A stretch of DNA of 64,000 bases, from positions 1 through 64,000 of the forward strand of contig JBAZEK010000004.1 of NCBI GenBank assembly GCA_041653995.1, given 5' to 3'. The DNA is from Dehalococcoidia bacterium. Its GTDB lineage: Bacteria; Chloroflexota; Dehalococcoidia; GIF9; UBA5629. The position numbers were made by a program, and so were the translations under genes. Positions 9,268 through 17,980 of the stretch are shown here, piece by piece. Each line of letters opens with the position of its first letter. Positions within the stretch are counted from its first letter, which is position 1. The notes below the pieces were generated by a model, which was not told the origin of the DNA, did no database searches, and saw only the letters and a list, made by a program, of their open reading frames with translations.

Positions 9268-9870
9268 ATGAGCAATATCCACGATTCGTTTATTCACGGT
9301 ACTAATTTTAAATACGGATTCAATGTCATTATTGAGAAAGACGTGATTGTCGGTGATAATGTTACACTGGGCCATAATGTCACCTTGAAAAGCGGCACAC
9401 GGGTGATGAACGATGTTGAAATAGCCGATTATGTTATGACGACGGGTATCTGTATAATCGGAAATGGTGTCGGCATTCGAACTGCAGCCTGCATATCGCG
9501 ATCCGTCATAATCAATGATAATGCCTTCATCGGTCCCGGAATCATGACGAACCATACTAAAAACGTGATGCATAAGCGAAATTTAAAGGAAGTGCAGCTC
9601 ATAACTAACATCGGTTACGGAGCAGTAATAGGCAGCATGGCATCACTTATCGCCGGACTCACAATTGGCGACAACATTGTGATCGCTGCGGGATCCAATG
9701 TTATTAGGGACGTAGTGGAACCAGGAATTTACGGCGGTAATCCGGTGCGTAAATTGAAGGATATTGATCCATCCTACGTTTTAAAAAAGCCAGCCAATTA
9801 TAAAAACTATGAATTCGACCAGGATATGTTGAAGAAATATTTGCCAAAATGGATAGGCTTCGGTAAGTAA
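9268..9870 (+). CDS. Hexapeptide-repeat sugar acetyltransferase (WbpD/WlbB type)
   Basis: A 200-residue left-handed beta-helix protein with hexapeptide repeats over most of its length and the C-terminal pattern AGSNVIRDVVEPGIYGGNPVRKL typical of sugar N-acetyltransferases such as WbpD/WlbB (the segment ends in the conserved GNPxR turn). Start: ATG 9268 is preferred over GTG 9265, because AAGGAGG at 9255-9261 then has ideal spacing. It is the second acyltransferase in a row and probably acetylates the 3-amino group of a UDP-amino sugar or similar. The gene is followed by a 408-bp gap and may end the first transcription unit. Confidence 0.78.
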   Translation: MSNIHDSFIHGTNFKYGFNVIIEKDVIVGDNVTLGHNVTLKSGTRVMNDVEIADYVMTTGICIIGNGVGIRTAACISRSVIINDNAFIGPGIMTNHTKNVMHKRNLKEVQLITNIGYGAVIGSMASLIAGLTIGDNIVIAAGSNVIRDVVEPGIYGGNPVRKLKDIDPSYVLKKPANYKNYEFDQDMLKKYLPKWIGFGK

Positions 9871-10278
9871 AATTGCATATCCCCTAAATATCAGCTGACA
9901 GGATCCATTTTTTGAATGAATTGAAATGCTATTAAATGAGTATTGATTATTCCCAATAAATCGCATTGAGCATATGAATCCTGATGCAAGTTCTGTCCCA
10001 CTTACCATGCGATATATATCGCATGGTAAACAGGCAGCTCGATATATACTTTTTTAAACAGCCTGACTGCCGGCTAACATTATTACTCTGTTGCCCCATA
10101 GAATCATTTGCACGACTATTCTTCTTGTATAACATAGTGGTGCTGGATAGAATAGAGATAAGCGGACAGAGAAATGCCCTAACCTGTCAGCAAAGATCGC
10201 AATTAGAAAGAGGCCCATTGACACCGTCAACCGGTATCCTGAAAATGTAAGACACGAAGGTTAACCATATAAATCATC
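9871..10278. other. 408-bp AT-rich gap with palindrome
   Basis: No convincing gene was seen. An 88-codon frame at 9984-10250 has no ribosome site and no recognisable features. The only clear structure is the 28-bp palindrome at 10002-10029. The gap separates two apparent transcription units of the glycan locus and may contain the promoter of the second. Confidence 0.5.
10002..10029. promoter_or_regulatory. Perfect 28-bp palindrome, possible operator
   Basis: The half-site TTACCATGCGATAT is followed directly by its exact reverse complement, with no loop and no mismatch. Lack of a U-tract argues against an intrinsic terminator, and lack of a loop fits a site for a dimeric DNA-binding protein better than an RNA hairpin. 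It lies 250 bp upstream of the GT4 gene at 10279. Confidence 0.5.
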
Positions 10279-11529
10279 ATGTATATCTGGATGCTTAACC
10301 ACTACGCTACACCTCCGGATACCCCCGGAAGCACCAGAAATTATGATTTTGCCAGGGAGCTTGTCAAACTGGGGCACAGGGTCTCCATCCTCGCTTCAAG
10401 CTTCAACCACCGCACTATGCGAGAGGAAAGAAACATCGGTAAACAAGGCTATTACGCGGAAAAGGTAAATGGAGTGGACTTCATCTGGCTGAAGACCTCG
10501 CCGCGCTACAGTCGCAACGACTGGCGTCGTGTGCTGAACATGATAAGTTACGCTGCCCGTGTTATTTCTCTGGGACTTAAACCTCGTGAAAAACCTGATG
10601 TTATACTGGCTACATGGCCACATCCATTCGTTGGTCTAGCCGGGTGGTTTCTCGCAAAATCGAAAAAAGTGTCGTTTATTCTTCAAATCCACGACCTGTG
10701 GCCGAAGAATCTCGTGGAAATTGGCGGCTACAGCAGCAGAAGCCCTTCAGTAAAGCTGATCGGTATTCTGGAAAAGTTCCTCTGCGACCGTGCCAGCAGG
10801 ATAATTGTCCTCATGCCCAAAGGCGCGGAGTATCTGGCAACGCTGGGCATTCCAGACCATAAAATCGTATATATACCCAACGGGGTAAGCCCTGAATTGT
10901 TTTCAAACACCTCTGCCGGGCTGCCCGAAGAGATATCCGAACTTGTATCCGACGTAAAATCAAAGGGAAAGCTACTGATAATATATGCCGGTGCACATGG
11001 AATAGCGAACTCACTGAATACAATAGTGGAAGCAGCCGGGCTGATCAAGGCAAAAGGAATTGATAAGGTACATTTCTTACTGGTTGGCGATGGGCCCGAA
11101 AAGAGCATATTAGCCAATGAAGCACATGCATTGGGATTGGATAATATCAGCTTTTGCGGTCCGGTCCCCAAATACATCATGCCTGCGCTGCTGAATATGA
11201 CTGACATTGCTGTAAAACCGGGGAGAAAGTCAGGATTAGGAGATTATGGTGTCAGCCCGAATAAACTATATGATTACATGGCCAGTGCCAAACCAATAGT
11301 CTGGAGCACAAATTCGGTCAATAATCCTGTAGAAGATGCAGGATGCGGATTGTCTTTTCCTCCGGAGGATGCCCAAGCCATGGCACAGGCTATTGTAAAG
11401 CTGTGCAATATGAGCCAGGAGGAGCGCCAGGAAATGGGCAAACGGGGCTACGACTACGTGATGAAATACCATTCCGTGCCTGTCCTGGCGGAAAAGCTGC
11501 TGGATGTAATAAATGAAAGTCCGTATTGA
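10279..11529 (+). CDS. Glycosyltransferase family 4 (WbuB-like)
   Basis: A 416-residue GT-B enzyme. The N-terminus (MYIWMLNHYATPPDTPGS) and the following RNYDFARELVKLGH helix are characteristic of WbuB-type GT4 enzymes, which often transfer an N-acetyl amino sugar to an undecaprenyl-linked acceptor. The C-terminal domain has GDGPEK and SPNKLYDYMASAKPIV, carrying the conserved nucleotide-sugar contact residues. Its 3' end overlaps the GNAT gene by 17 bp, so the two are co-transcribed. It would act just after the initiating phosphoglycosyltransferase encoded at 13402. Confidence 0.88.
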   Translation: MYIWMLNHYATPPDTPGSTRNYDFARELVKLGHRVSILASSFNHRTMREERNIGKQGYYAEKVNGVDFIWLKTSPRYSRNDWRRVLNMISYAARVISLGLKPREKPDVILATWPHPFVGLAGWFLAKSKKVSFILQIHDLWPKNLVEIGGYSSRSPSVKLIGILEKFLCDRASRIIVLMPKGAEYLATLGIPDHKIVYIPNGVSPELFSNTSAGLPEEISELVSDVKSKGKLLIIYAGAHGIANSLNTIVEAAGLIKAKGIDKVHFLLVGDGPEKSILANEAHALGLDNISFCGPVPKYIMPALLNMTDIAVKPGRKSGLGDYGVSPNKLYDYMASAKPIVWSTNSVNNPVEDAGCGLSFPPEDAQAMAQAIVKLCNMSQEERQEMGKRGYDYVMKYHSVPVLAEKLLDVINESPY

Positions 11530-12148
11530 AAATTTACACCATCCGCCGGGATCCCAGATACGGGATATGCTACCGGACGATGTCACCGCAGCCGCAGAGA
11601 TTCACCTGCGAAGTTTCCCAGGCTTCTTTCTGTCCTTTTTAGGCCCCTCCTTCCTCAAAGAGTTCTACCGCAACATGGTCGATTCACCGTTCGGTGTAGC
11701 TATCGTGGTATGCTGCCAAAATGAGGTCGCTGGCCTGGCCTGCGGAAGCTACAAGATATCGGCATTTTACAGGGACTTTATAAAAACACGGTGGCTGAAT
11801 CTTTCACTCGCTGCATTGCCCTCTGTTGTGAAAAAACCTTCCACAGCAGTGCGCCTGATGCGGGCTATAATCACCAGACCCGGGTTCGATAAAGATATTA
11901 GTATACCTGGTGAGCTATCCTCCATCGCCGTCGATCCGGAGTGGGAAGGCAGGGGACTGGGACGGGCCCTGCTCACAGCTTTCCTGCAGAGAATGAAGTC
12001 ATCGGGCTGTACTGAAATGACACTGGACACGGACCGCGATAATAATGAGAGAGTCAACGCTTTTTACCTGCGCAATGGATTCACGCTGGCAGGCACTGAC
12101 AGGACGCCCGAAGGCCGGTGGATGAACAGGTACATCATAAAACTGTGA
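11513..12148 (+). CDS. GNAT family N-acetyltransferase
   Basis: A 211-residue GNAT protein. Motif A, the acetyl-CoA pyrophosphate-binding loop, reads VDPEWEGRGLGRALL (about residues 143-157), followed by the usual motif B region with ERVNAFYLRNGF. It overlaps the upstream glycosyltransferase gene and precedes an aminotransferase gene. This suggests that it acetylates the new amino group of a UDP-4-amino-sugar, the role of PglD or WecD in other systems (inferred from context). It differs from PglD, which has a beta-helix fold. Confidence 0.8.
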   Translation: MKVRIENLHHPPGSQIRDMLPDDVTAAAEIHLRSFPGFFLSFLGPSFLKEFYRNMVDSPFGVAIVVCCQNEVAGLACGSYKISAFYRDFIKTRWLNLSLAALPSVVKKPSTAVRLMRAIITRPGFDKDISIPGELSSIAVDPEWEGRGLGRALLTAFLQRMKSSGCTEMTLDTDRDNNERVNAFYLRNGFTLAGTDRTPEGRWMNRYIIKL

Positions 12149-12220
12149 AATGAAATCCTCAACTGGATATGAGATATTATTAATGCAGATGATAGAAAAA
12201 GTGATAAGGAGCGGCAGAAA

Positions 12221-13387
12221 GTGAAAACAAGAAAAACGTTTTTGCCGTATCACCTTCCCTCCATCGGCAAGGACGAGATAACCGAGGTGGTCGATACCCT
12301 TAAATCGGGCTGGATTACCACCGGGGAAAAGACACACCGGTTCGAAAACGATTTTGCCCGCTACACAAGATCAAAATATGCAGTTGCCCTTAATTCCTGC
12401 ACCGCCGCCATGCACCTGGCGCTTGTTGCAGCCGGTGTGGGGGAAGGCGATGAGGTCATAACGACTCCCTATACTTTTGCTGCCACCGCCGCCGTGGCTA
12501 TCTGGCTTAAAGCCAGGCCCGTATTTGTAGACATCGACAGACGATCTTTTAATATCAATTGCGAGCTCATCGAAGCGGCTATAACAAAAAAAACCAGGGC
12601 CATAATGCCCGTGCACATCGGCGGCCATCCCTGCGATATGGACATTATCAAGAGGATATCGGGTCAACATAATTTAACGGTCATCGAAGACGCCGCCCAC
12701 GCGCTGGCTTCAAAATACAAAGGCAAACCGATAGGCTCGATCGGGGACATGACGGCTTTCAGCTTCTATGCCACCAAGAACATTACCACCGGAGAAGGCG
12801 GCATGCTCACCACCGATAATGAGGAGTTCGCCTCAAGGGTGCGCAAACTCAGCCTGCACGGCCTGAGCAAGGACGCCTGGAAACGTTACGGGGCCTCGGG
12901 CTCCTGGTATTATGAGATCGAAGAGCCCGGCTTTAAAGACAACCTTTCGGACATCATGGCCTCGCTGGGCATTCACCAGCTGAAGCGCCTGAATGAGTTT
13001 CAGTCGATCAGGCGCAAATACGCCGATATCTACAACCGGGAATTCAACGGGATGGATTTCATCGACGTTCCATATGTTGACCGGGATATCGAGCACAGCC
13101 GGCACCTGTACATAGTCCAGTTACGACTGGAAGGGCTCTCCGTAGACAGGGCCGGGTTCATTGAGGCCTTGAGACAGATGAATATCGGAACCAGCGTGCA
13201 CTTTATCCCTCTGCATATGCACCCGTATTACGCCCGGGCTTTCGGCTACAAGCCCGATGATTTCCCCAATGCCAGATATGTGTACGAGAGGGCCGTCTCG
13301 CTGCCGCTGTATCCGGCTATGACCGAAGAAGATATCAATGATGTCGTAAGATCGGTCAAATATATAGCGAATAAATATGCACGGTAG
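12221..13387 (+). CDS. DegT/DnrJ/EryC1 aminotransferase (PglE-like)
   Basis: A PLP-dependent sugar aminotransferase of 388 residues. The N-terminus has the family pattern LPSIGKDEITEVVDTLKSGW, the internal-aldimine lysine is Lys186 in YATKNITTGEGG, and a VIEDAAHA motif precedes it. The start is GTG at 12221 with AAGGAG at 12206-12211; no better ATG exists. The family converts 4-keto-6-deoxy nucleotide sugars to 4-amino sugars. With a 4,6-dehydratase (14066), a GNAT acetyltransferase (11513) and a PglC-type transferase (13402) nearby, a role in making a bacillosamine-like UDP sugar is likely. The substrate is inferred, not shown. Confidence 0.88.
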   Translation: MKTRKTFLPYHLPSIGKDEITEVVDTLKSGWITTGEKTHRFENDFARYTRSKYAVALNSCTAAMHLALVAAGVGEGDEVITTPYTFAATAAVAIWLKARPVFVDIDRRSFNINCELIEAAITKKTRAIMPVHIGGHPCDMDIIKRISGQHNLTVIEDAAHALASKYKGKPIGSIGDMTAFSFYATKNITTGEGGMLTTDNEEFASRVRKLSLHGLSKDAWKRYGASGSWYYEIEEPGFKDNLSDIMASLGIHQLKRLNEFQSIRRKYADIYNREFNGMDFIDVPYVDRDIEHSRHLYIVQLRLEGLSVDRAGFIEALRQMNIGTSVHFIPLHMHPYYARAFGYKPDDFPNARYVYERAVSLPLYPAMTEEDINDVVRSVKYIANKYAR

Positions 13388-13401
13388 TTATATCGACCAT
13401 T

Positions 13402-13989
13402 ATGCTGAAGCGCGCACTCGATATTATAGTATCGCTGATGGGGCTGATCCTGCTGTCTCCATTTTTCCTGGTGGTTGCGCTGCTGATCAGGCTCGACTCC
13501 CCGGGGCCCGCAATATTCTCGCAGACAAGGGTTGGAAGGAACGGCAAACCGTTTCCCCTGTATAAATTCCGCAGCATGATACAGGACGCGGACATGCTGA
13601 GAAAACCCCTGTCCAAGGTGGAATTATCCGCAGTAAGCTTTCAACAAAAAGACGATCCGCGTATAACCAGGTTGGGCCGGTTCCTCCGGCGGGGTTTCGA
13701 TGAACTACCGGGTTTGCTCAATGTATTGAGAGGAGATATGAGTTTAGTGGGGCCACGTCCCGAGGTTCCGGATGTAGTAAACCTGTATTCTGAAAGAGAA
13801 AAGATCAGGCTCAAAGTCAAACCTGGAATAACAGGCCTGGCCATTATCAAGGGCAGAGGCGACCTGACGGTCCAGGAAACGCTCGACTGGGATATCTATT
13901 ACGTTGAACACCGCTGCTTTACCATGGATTTAAAGATTCTTTTTGCCACCCTGTGGGTGGTGCTAGTCACAGGTAAAGGAGCGCGCTGA
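13402..13989 (+). CDS. PglC-type phosphoglycosyltransferase
   Basis: A 195-residue bacterial sugar transferase of the short, monotopic form. A single N-terminal membrane segment (about residues 4-30) is followed by the catalytic core, with QTRVGRNGKPFPLYKFRSM, a DELPGLLNV helix (the DE carries the catalytic acid pair) and GDMSLVGPRPE. The family moves a sugar-1-phosphate from a UDP sugar to undecaprenyl phosphate, starting glycan assembly. The length matches PglC (about 200 residues) rather than WcaJ/WbaP, which carry extra N-terminal domains. It begins 14 bp after the aminotransferase gene, in the order expected for a pgl-like pathway. Confidence 0.88.
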   Translation: MLKRALDIIVSLMGLILLSPFFLVVALLIRLDSPGPAIFSQTRVGRNGKPFPLYKFRSMIQDADMLRKPLSKVELSAVSFQQKDDPRITRLGRFLRRGFDELPGLLNVLRGDMSLVGPRPEVPDVVNLYSEREKIRLKVKPGITGLAIIKGRGDLTVQETLDWDIYYVEHRCFTMDLKILFATLWVVLVTGKGAR

Positions 13990-14065
13990 AATGTTATTAC
14001 TTTTGAAATGAATTGGTCATGCGCATATAATGTGCCTCACTAAGGTTATAACCAGAATCATTTAA

Positions 14066-15913
14066 ATGAAGTTTAAAATTGGATTAGGCCTTTATAACTA
14101 TCTAAAGATACCACTGGACCTGCTGTTCTTCGCCGCGGCTTTCGCCGGCGCCTTCTTCCTGAGATACGATATACATATCCCGGCGCAACAATTGGAGATC
14201 CTCAAGTTCTGGCTGCTGCCTGTGATCGTCCTGAAGTTTGCAGTATTCTACCTGATGCGTATCTACCGCCGGCTATGGCGCTACGCCAGCGTAAAAGACT
14301 TCTTCTGGCTGGCTGTGGCCAACGTCGTCGCTTCAACCGTACTGGTCGTGTTGTTCTATTTCGTCTTCCGGCTGAATGTAGCGCGCGGCGTACTGGTGCT
14401 GGACGGCCTTCTAACGCTGGCGCTGACGACGGGTGTCAGGTTCGGCGTGCGGGGACTGCGCACACTCGGGTCGCGCTCCCTGTGGGCCAGCAGAACAAGG
14501 CCCATACTGATCGCAGGCGCAGGCGATACGGGCGCCGCCATCATACGCGAGATGCAGAGCCGTCCGGAGCTTGCCTTCCAGCCGGTGGGCATCATCGACG
14601 ACGACGCATCCAAGAAGGGACTCCAGGTAAACGGCGTCCGCGTGCTGGGCACTCGGCGCGAGTTGAGCCGTATTATAGCTGATTACGGCATCGAGGAAGT
14701 GATCATCTGCATGCCCAACGTCTCGCGCGAGATCATACGCGACATCTTCTTCCAGTGCCAGGCGGCCGGCGTGAAGTGCCGCACGCTGCCCGGCATCTAC
14801 CAGATAATCGACGGCACGGTGGGCGTGGAGCAGATCAGGGAAGTAGGAGTGCACGACATACTGGGACGAGAGCCGGTGCAGGTGGACCTGGACCAACTAT
14901 CTGAATATATCAACGGACGGACGGTAATGGTCACCGGCGCCGGCGGCTCCATCGGCTCGGAGCTGTCCCGCCAGCTCAGCCGCATGAAACCCGCCTCGCT
15001 GGTGCTGCTGGACCAGGACGAGGAAGGCCTATATACGATCGAGCAGGAGCTGGCCGGCCGCAGGCTCCCATTCAAACCGGCGGCGGTGATAGCCGACGTC
15101 ACCAACCACGACAGGATAGCGGCCATCTTTACTCAATACAGGCCTGCCATCATATTTCATTCGGCGGCATATAAACACGTGCCGCTGATGGAGGCCAACC
15201 TTTTAGAAGCGGTGGAGAACAATATATTCGGCACTAAAATACTCTGCGAACTGGCCGTGCAAAACGAAGCCGAGCGCTTCATCTTCATCTCCACCGACAA
15301 GGCGGTGGAGCCGGTCAGCATGATGGGGCTCTCCAAGGCCATCTGCGAGAAGGTGGTCCAGTCCTACGCTGATAACGCTGTCACGCGCTTCATGTCGGTG
15401 CGCTTCGGCAACGTGCTGGAATCCAGCGGCAGCGTGGTGCCCATCTTCCGTAAACAAATAGCGCGGGGAGGACCGGTGACCGTGACCCACCCCGATATGA
15501 TTCGCTTCTTCATGACCATACCCGAGGCGGTGCAACTGGTGATACAGGCCGGTGCGCTGGGGGAGAAGGGTGAGATCTTTGTGCTGGATATGGGTGAGCA
15601 GGTATCCATCGTGGAGCTGGCCAGGAACATGATACGGCTCTCAGGGCTCGAGCCGGAAAAGGATATACCCATCGAGTTCATCGGCGCCAGGCCGGGCGAG
15701 AAGCTGTACGAGAAGCTGACGTGGGACAACGAGGACAGACTGCGTACAAAGCACGCCAAGATATTCATGGTGCGCAACGCCGGGCCTGATAAGGCCGCAC
15801 TGCAGAGCGACCTGGAGGGACTGAAAAAGGCGGTGGAAGCATGCAACCATGGGCTGGCCAAAGACTGCCTGCGCAACATGGCGGCGCAACACCTGAACTT
15901 CAAGGTCGGTTGA
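14066..15913 (+). CDS. NDP-sugar 4,6-dehydratase, PglF/FlaA1/CapD family
   Basis: A 615-residue membrane enzyme. About four N-terminal helices (residues 10-115) are followed by a first Rossmann-like domain with GAGDTGAAI near residue 148, then the catalytic short-chain dehydrogenase domain with GAGGSIG from residue 291. The catalytic region contains SAAYKHVPLMEAN, FISTDKAV and MMGLSK, where Met replaces the usual catalytic Tyr, as is normal in PglF/FlaA1 dehydratases. The family makes UDP-4-keto-6-deoxy sugars from UDP-GlcNAc. Its product would feed the DegT aminotransferase at 12221. GC content is higher here than in the upstream flippase and glycosyltransferase genes. Confidence 0.9.
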   Translation: MKFKIGLGLYNYLKIPLDLLFFAAAFAGAFFLRYDIHIPAQQLEILKFWLLPVIVLKFAVFYLMRIYRRLWRYASVKDFFWLAVANVVASTVLVVLFYFVFRLNVARGVLVLDGLLTLALTTGVRFGVRGLRTLGSRSLWASRTRPILIAGAGDTGAAIIREMQSRPELAFQPVGIIDDDASKKGLQVNGVRVLGTRRELSRIIADYGIEEVIICMPNVSREIIRDIFFQCQAAGVKCRTLPGIYQIIDGTVGVEQIREVGVHDILGREPVQVDLDQLSEYINGRTVMVTGAGGSIGSELSRQLSRMKPASLVLLDQDEEGLYTIEQELAGRRLPFKPAAVIADVTNHDRIAAIFTQYRPAIIFHSAAYKHVPLMEANLLEAVENNIFGTKILCELAVQNEAERFIFISTDKAVEPVSMMGLSKAICEKVVQSYADNAVTRFMSVRFGNVLESSGSVVPIFRKQIARGGPVTVTHPDMIRFFMTIPEAVQLVIQAGALGEKGEIFVLDMGEQVSIVELARNMIRLSGLEPEKDIPIEFIGARPGEKLYEKLTWDNEDRLRTKHAKIFMVRNAGPDKAALQSDLEGLKKAVEACNHGLAKDCLRNMAAQHLNFKVG

Positions 15914-15914
15914 C

Positions 15915-16724
15915 CTACATTCCCAGCAGCAGCGGCACAAGGCTGAGCAGGCCCAGCGCTATGCAGAATATCCAGAAGGGCAGGACCAGGGCCACCTTCA
16001 TCAGCGCCTTGATAGTCAGGAAGCCGAAGAACGCAGCCGAAACCAGCCCGGCAATGGAAGCCTCGTTGACCGATACCCCCTGTATCAGCCCCAATCCGAC
16101 TTCGGCAACCAGTATAATGGGTATGCTCATCAGGAAACACAGCCTGAGCGACTGCCTGCCGCTGTAGCGCAATAACAGCAGCGCGGACACGCTCATGCCG
16201 CTGCGGCTGAAGCCGGGAAAGGCCGCCAGCGCCTGCGCCAGGCCCACCCACAGGGCATCGATGATGCGCAGCGGCTTATCCACGTCGCCCGCCGATTTTA
16301 TGGCGAACCTCTGCACGAGGCCGGTGATGATGAGAAAAAGGCCGATCAGGGCGGTCAACAGGGCGCCGCCCAGCTGCAGGTTGTCGAGACTGAACAGTAT
16401 CAGCGGCCCGCCCACGGCGCCCGTTACTATAGTGCCGATGATGAGGAATGTTATCAGCCTGCCCTGCTGTGTGGCGGCGGGACGGCGTATGTCGCGGATA
16501 TATGCGGGCAGGTATTTGATTATCTCCCACAGCTCGCGGCGGAAATAGAAGACGGCGGCCAGCAGGGTACCCAGGTGCAGCCAGATTGCCAGAAAAAAGG
16601 CCTCTTTGAACTGCATGCCGAAGGCGTTGATCAGTATCAGTGTAACGATGCCCTTGCTGCTGACGGGCAGCCACTCGGCAATGCCCTGGACCGCGCCCAG
16701 TATCAGGCCCTGTAATATCGTCAT
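15915..16724 (-). CDS. uppP: Undecaprenyl-diphosphatase UppP/BacA
   Basis: A 269-residue polytopic membrane phosphatase that recycles undecaprenyl diphosphate to the monophosphate carrier. The N-terminal motif QGIAEWLPVSSKG includes Glu17, and the second signature PGFSRSGMS lies near residue 170. Both active-site motifs are present, although SSKG replaces the more common SSTG. It ends 2 bp from the stop of the convergent PglF-like gene. The carrier lipid it regenerates is used by the glycan assembly genes around it. Confidence 0.92.
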   Translation of the reverse strand: MTILQGLILGAVQGIAEWLPVSSKGIVTLILINAFGMQFKEAFFLAIWLHLGTLLAAVFYFRRELWEIIKYLPAYIRDIRRPAATQQGRLITFLIIGTIVTGAVGGPLILFSLDNLQLGGALLTALIGLFLIITGLVQRFAIKSAGDVDKPLRIIDALWVGLAQALAAFPGFSRSGMSVSALLLLRYSGRQSLRLCFLMSIPIILVAEVGLGLIQGVSVNEASIAGLVSAAFFGFLTIKALMKVALVLPFWIFCIALGLLSLVPLLLGM

Positions 16725-16821
16725 TGAGCTTTATGCAGAGACCCTGTGGGGTATGCTAAAATACGAATCATATTATGACACACAGCAAGCCGGGCGTGAA
16801 ACCACTCAGGGGGTACCGCAG

Positions 16822-17937
16822 ATGGAAGATGAGATAGACCTGGCGCAATATGTAAAAACAATATTCAAGCACTGGAAGCTGGTAGTGGGCATCACCCTTG
16901 CGGCCGTGGTCACGGCAGGTATCGTCAGCTTCGCCGCGCCACCAACATACGAGGCCACCGTGCTGCTGCAATCCTACGAAGCAACACCCAACCGCATGAG
17001 CGAGCTGGCCCAATCCAGCGAGACCGCCAGATTCATGGTCGGGGAGCTTACCGACAGGCTCACACCGGACGAAAGCAACCTGGCCGCCGTGAAGAACATA
17101 TTTAAAATTGAAACGTCCGGCACACTCATCACCTGCACGGCGCGCAGCGCAGAGGCGCAAAGGTCCGCCACACTGGCCAACGCCTGGGCCACCGCCTTCA
17201 CCAAATATGCCGCCCAGGTCTCACTGAATTCAATGCTCCCGGCATCGGACCTGCAGACTCAAATCGAGTCCGCTTACGCCGTTTTCCAGGAAACTCAGGC
17301 CTCCTACGAATCCTTTAACCGCACCAGCCACGTCGAAAAGATCAGCAACCAGATAGCTTCCGCCCGCCTTCAATACCAGGCATTGACACTGCAGGAAAGC
17401 CTGAATGCCAACTACGGCTCATCCGGCACCGACCAGGCCACCAGCCTGGCCTATCTGCTGATCAAGCTGAGATCATACACCGTCATACCTGAGGGTACAC
17501 AGATATCGGCCGGCGCCGCTCCGCCGGTCAGTAAGGCGGACGTAGATAATCTCGTCCGCGAACTGGAGGACAGGTCGGGCATACACGGTAAAACGGCCGG
17601 CGATATGTTCAACGAAATCAACACTTTGTCCTCTAAACTGGAGCGGGAAAACCAGCGCAGCAGGGAGCTGATCAACTCCAGGGACGCCGCCTGGAACGCC
17701 TACCTCACAGCCTTGAAGAACTCTCAGGAGATCAGTATGATGCGCAGCGCCATGATCAGTCCTGTAAGGGTGCTATATAACGCCATGCCGCCGCAGTACC
17801 CCGTTCCTACCAACCGCCTGTTTAACATCGGTATCGCCCTGGTGCTGGGCCTGATACTGGGCGTGATCGCCGCATTCGTGGCCGAGTACATCGAGAAGAG
17901 AAGGCCCGCCAGGCCGGCAGCAAAGCCCGAATCCTGA
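16822..17937 (+). CDS. Wzz-like chain-length determinant protein
   Basis: About 371 residues from ATG 16822. Earlier in-frame starts exist, at 16753 and 16606, but the latter overlaps the start of the divergent uppP gene, and 16822 follows a G-rich ribosome site. The layout is diagnostic: a short cytoplasmic EIDLAQYVKTIFKHWK leader, a first membrane helix (about residues 19-40), a long extracytoplasmic region with helical stretches, and a second helix near the C-terminus with a short basic tail. Wzz proteins set polysaccharide chain length with a Wzy polymerase. No tyrosine kinase domain is fused. Confidence 0.82.
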   Translation: MEDEIDLAQYVKTIFKHWKLVVGITLAAVVTAGIVSFAAPPTYEATVLLQSYEATPNRMSELAQSSETARFMVGELTDRLTPDESNLAAVKNIFKIETSGTLITCTARSAEAQRSATLANAWATAFTKYAAQVSLNSMLPASDLQTQIESAYAVFQETQASYESFNRTSHVEKISNQIASARLQYQALTLQESLNANYGSSGTDQATSLAYLLIKLRSYTVIPEGTQISAGAAPPVSKADVDNLVRELEDRSGIHGKTAGDMFNEINTLSSKLERENQRSRELINSRDAAWNAYLTALKNSQEISMMRSAMISPVRVLYNAMPPQYPVPTNRLFNIGIALVLGLILGVIAAFVAEYIEKRRPARPAAKPES

Positions 17938-17980
17938 ATCTTACTCTGAATCTGAATCTAAATCTAAATTCTCAATCTTT
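17938..17980. repeat. Degenerate GAATCT hexamer repeat
   Basis: Several imperfect copies of GAATCT/AAATCT lie between the convergent Wzz-like and STT3 genes. On the other strand this reads AGATTC, close to the AGATTG unit of the array at 25956. It has no visible function. Confidence 0.5.

Noticed and set aside
9984..10250. 88-codon frame in the 408-bp gap
   Set aside because: No ribosome site, no domain, and it runs through the 28-bp palindrome.
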